DNA of 64,000 nucleotides from Epichloe hybrida. Lineage: Eukaryota > Ascomycota > Sordariomycetes > Hypocreales > Clavicipitaceae. The notes beneath the pieces were generated by a model. The model was given only the letters and a program-made list of their open reading frames with translations. It did not search any database and was not told the origin of the DNA. A program made the position numbers and the translations under genes. The DNA lies in NCBI GenBank assembly GCA_019022495.1, contig JAFEKR010000017.1, positions 806,001 through 870,000 of the forward strand, in the 5' to 3' direction. Numbering within the stretch: position 1 is the first letter of the stretch; every line of letters begins with the position of its first letter. Below, piece after piece: positions 61,280 through 64,000 of this stretch.

Positions 61280-63142
61280 TAGAGGTCCGTAGTATCTCTT
61301 AACCTTTCTAATACTATTATAGGCTTTGATTAGCATCTTACTAGTTTTAATTAACATTAATTAAGCATAATACCTAAATTTAGTAGAAGCAAAGTTATTA
61401 CTAGTATTATAAATAATCTAATCTAGAGGTCTAAGATAAGTATTAATCTAATATTTACAAATTGCATCCTAGATATCTCAAGCCTTCTGCTTCTTTAGAT
61501 TAAGGAATTAGGCCCTAGAATAATATTACTAAATTAATAATGTAAAGCACTAGTTAGCTATTAATCTGCACAATATTAACAATAATCTTATAGTTAAATT
61601 CATAGTCATCTTTAATTATAAACTTAAATCAACTAGGGGCCTTTCTATACATCTAGTAATAGTAGTAGACTTTAGTTAATTCCTTAATTACCTAGCGTTT
61701 AACTTTATAACTAGCTTAGTAAAGGATCTTTACAAGCTATTAAACAGAAAGGTAACTAAGTTAATAATATAATTAATAGATATCTCCTTCTAAAAGGTGG
61801 AAGGTAACCGTTTCTTTTACCTCTAGTAACCACTAAGGATAACCCTATTATTACATAATAAGTATAGTCTTATTACCTTAGATAAGTATATTAGCGAGGT
61901 TATTAATCTTAACTTATATCTTATCTATATTAGTAATTAAGAAAAGAAAGGGGGTAGCTATATTAAGGACGTAAAATTCAAGCTCTCTGAGTTCCATAGG
62001 CATATAAAGGATTTCTCTTATAACTACTAATCTAGCGCTAAATATAATAATTTAGGGTTTATAGGGGGTTACTTTTAATAAAGGCATTAATCTTAGTAAA
62101 GCCTTTACTTATACCTCCCCTATAGTTAACTTTCCTATAGCGCTAGTGTTAGGCATAATCCCTCTAAAGACCTCTTTAAAATAGTGTTCTTTAGAGATAT
62201 AGTAAATTAAGCCTTTATCACACTCTTATAGCTTATAGAGCTCTTACCTAAGGAATATATATTAGAAGGCTTAATTATTAAGGGTCACAAGGATATTAAT
62301 ATTAGTGGCATTATAGTTAGTTTATAATCTAGAGTAAAAGAATTATATAATACTTAGATATACTATTAATAGTAGCTCCTTAATATTATTATTATTATCT
62401 TTAGCTTCTATATAAGCTATAAGATATGCTTTCTAATTCTTACCTAAGCCTTTATTAGGCTTATCCTTATTTTACCCTTTATAGGAGGTAAGGAATACTT
62501 AGAATCTCTTCTCTAAAGGGGGTGTATAGTATATCTTACTAGCCTACTAGTAGTCTTTCTCCTTTTAATACTCTTTAGTAAAGTAATTAGAAAACTAGTA
62601 GCTACTCTTACTATATATAAAGTAGTGCTTAGTGCTTAGCCTAGGGCTTTATCTATAATAGCTTCCTTTACTATAGGATTATTATCTATACTAATAATTA
62701 GTAAATATAGCCTCTAGAGGGTCTCCTTATTAGTACTAAAGGTATTAGAAGGACTTCTTATTTAATTCTATAATAGTAATTACCTTATAGAGGTCTCTAG
62801 TAAGACTTTTAAAGCTTATAAAATATATGTATTTTACTATCTAATATTTAGGCACACTAGCTATAGTATTTAAGGCTTACTTATAGAGTTTAGTATTTAC
62901 TATCTTAGTAAGATATAGGCCTCTATGGATTTTCTTAAGGGTTAATAATATAATCTTAAGGCACTTAAGCTTGCTTTTATTAGGGTTCTTCTTAATTATA
63001 CTCTTTAGTGTTATACTACTTTACTTATAGTAATAGAATTACTAGTTACTTTCTATCTTAAAGCACTAATAAATATAAGTAATTATCTCTTTATAGGAAT
63101 AGTTATTCCTAAAGAGGTAATTAAGGTAGTATTGCTTAGTAT

Positions 63143-63966
63143 TGTTAAAAATAAGACCTATTTTTAGCCCTTTTCTAGTTAAAGAACCTTCTTATTACTA
63201 GCTTGCTTTGCAAGTCTGACAGCTGCACTGCAGCTGTCAACGGTCGCGAGGGCAGCTGTCAATGGCTGCGTCGCAGCTGTCAACAGCTGCGACCGACCGT
63301 GTGGATGACTAATTAGTCAATTGCGTTGTGGCTGCAAGTGTGGCTACAACCACGCCACTAGTAATTAGGTAAGCTAGGGTGACGTAAGCTAGGGTGACGT
63401 AAGCAGGTTACCCTACACATAACTTACCCTATAGCTATCTTTAACAACGATTTTCTCTTTATCTAGAGGTCGTACAAAAGTTTCATATATAGCAAATTAA
63501 AGCTTGAAGATAGGGCTTTCTCTTTATGCAAGGTTATTTTTTGGACTAAAAGTTGGTGCATACGGGTTGCTAGCTAGTATGGTGGTGAGTCGATTTTTTG
63601 GTTTTTGCATACAAATGAATTTTGCGGAAAATCAAAAGTGGCCTGTAAGACCCCGTTGGCGGCCCGGATCCACCGATACGGTCGGTAGGTCTATGAGAGG
63701 AAGAAGATCTTTTCAACTAGCTAGATAGCTAGTCCTCTCAACCAACAACAGCCGCATTGCCCGTACAACGTATCTAAAATCAATTCTATTGCTCTATAAG
63801 ATATCATAAAAGTGATCTAAATTGAATTCTATTAGTTGATAACTGCCACAACCTTCCGTTACGTTGCGTTGATTGATTCAACGTTGCAGCCCTATTGGTC
63901 CCCGACCGTAGAGCTTGCACCTGTACAGCTGTTGCCAGCTGGTAACTAGCTCCCTACATTTCTATA
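63143..63966 (+). repeat. 5' LTR of Copia-type family E
   Basis: This 824-bp LTR starts TGTTAAAAATAAG after AGTAT (63138-63142) and ends CATTTCTATA. It is little mutated. The primer-binding site follows directly, so this is a 5' LTR and the rest of the element extends beyond the window. A 74-codon frame at 63504-63728 matches the one in the inverted copy. Confidence 0.85.
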
Positions 63967-63980
63967 GGTTATGAGCCCGG
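63967..63980 (+). promoter_or_regulatory. Primer-binding site, initiator tRNA-Met anticodon arm
   Basis: GGTTATGAGCCCGG directly follows the LTR. GGTTATGAGCCC is complementary to the GGGCTCATAACC anticodon region of eukaryotic initiator tRNA-Met. Priming from this internal tRNA region is known for Drosophila copia. The TRIM at 12718 has the same site after its first LTR. Confidence 0.75.
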
Positions 63981-64000
63981 CTCTATCACTATAGATTCCT

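Larger units (their letters stand above)
58035..63142 (-). mobile_element. Copia A2, truncated second copy of Copia A
   Basis: It starts with a 260-bp LTR (58035-58294) and aligns with 27796-32627 of Copia A1, including the RNase H tail region and the gag zinc knuckle near 62590-62640. It stops at 63142, where LTR E begins, leaving out the 5' part of about 1.75 kb. It contains a perfect 383-bp tandem duplication (60514-61279) and, just before it, a deletion of about 75 bp relative to A1. All frames are broken. Confidence 0.85.

Noticed and set aside
1..64000. CRISPR array, telomere repeats, rRNA genes, or a Starship-type captain (tyrosine recombinase)
   Set aside because: No spaced repeat array, no TTAGGG tract, no rRNA-like sequence and no recombinase-like frame was seen. 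The inverted ends of the window are explained by LTR E copies.

Overview
This window looks like a chromosome segment of a filamentous ascomycete (Pezizomycotina; class not resolved). The genes have short GT-AG introns, and their products are fungal types. About three quarters of the window is AT-rich repeat sequence saturated with TA dinucleotides and in-frame stops, the signature of repeat-induced point mutation (RIP, C-to-T mainly at CA). One gene island of about 14.6 kb (42.4-57.0 kb) has normal base composition and intact reading frames.

Repeat block 1-42.4 kb. It is a nest of transposons, and most can be delimited by LTRs or TIRs plus target-site duplications (TSDs). From the left: an inverted LTR of a Copia-type family (E, 35-878); a Copia element (B2, 879-11061) split by a full-length Gypsy element (D, 1243-7843, TSD ATTAT); an unassigned AT-rich stretch with a TACTACAC hairpin; the 3' end of another Copia (B3) whose LTR contains a young 347-bp TRIM; a Gypsy remnant (C2) carrying two copies of an unclassified repeat R and a solo LTR; and two adjacent MITE-like elements. 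A Tc1/mariner element follows. Its 40-bp TIRs lie at 18331 and 42413, because Copia B1 (TSD CTAAG), Gypsy C1 (TSD TTACT, itself split by Copia A1, TSD CCTAG) and a solo LTR E (TSD ATAAT) have inserted into it. Removing them leaves about 1.9 kb, a normal size for such an element.

Gene island 42.4-57.0 kb. Five genes: an OPT-family oligopeptide transporter (minus, 12 exons, with a one-base frameshift near its 3' end), homogentisate 1,2-dioxygenase (minus, 2 exons), a 172-residue protein resembling fungal DUF6699 (minus, 4 exons), an intronless coiled-coil protein with a basic tail (plus), and a Ser-rich coiled-coil protein of unknown function (minus, 2 exons). The only clear metabolic assignment is homogentisate dioxygenase (phenylalanine/tyrosine breakdown); the usual partner genes fahA and maiA are not here. 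The genes do not form an obvious cluster.

Repeat block 57.0-64 kb. A mutated stretch of unknown type is followed by a second Copia A copy (58035-63142) containing a perfect 383-bp tandem duplication. A second LTR E (63143-63966) then begins, followed directly by a primer-binding site matching the anticodon arm of initiator tRNA-Met, so the body of that element lies beyond the window.

Most notable: (1) a TRIM with tRNA-type A and B boxes between its LTRs; (2) flanks of the two outer LTR E copies that each carry half of one target site, as expected for a 62-kb inversion by LTR recombination; (3) a MITE end that supplies a stop codon to the OPT gene and was then split by the Tc1 element. All exon borders were derived by eye from splice consensus and reading-frame continuity.
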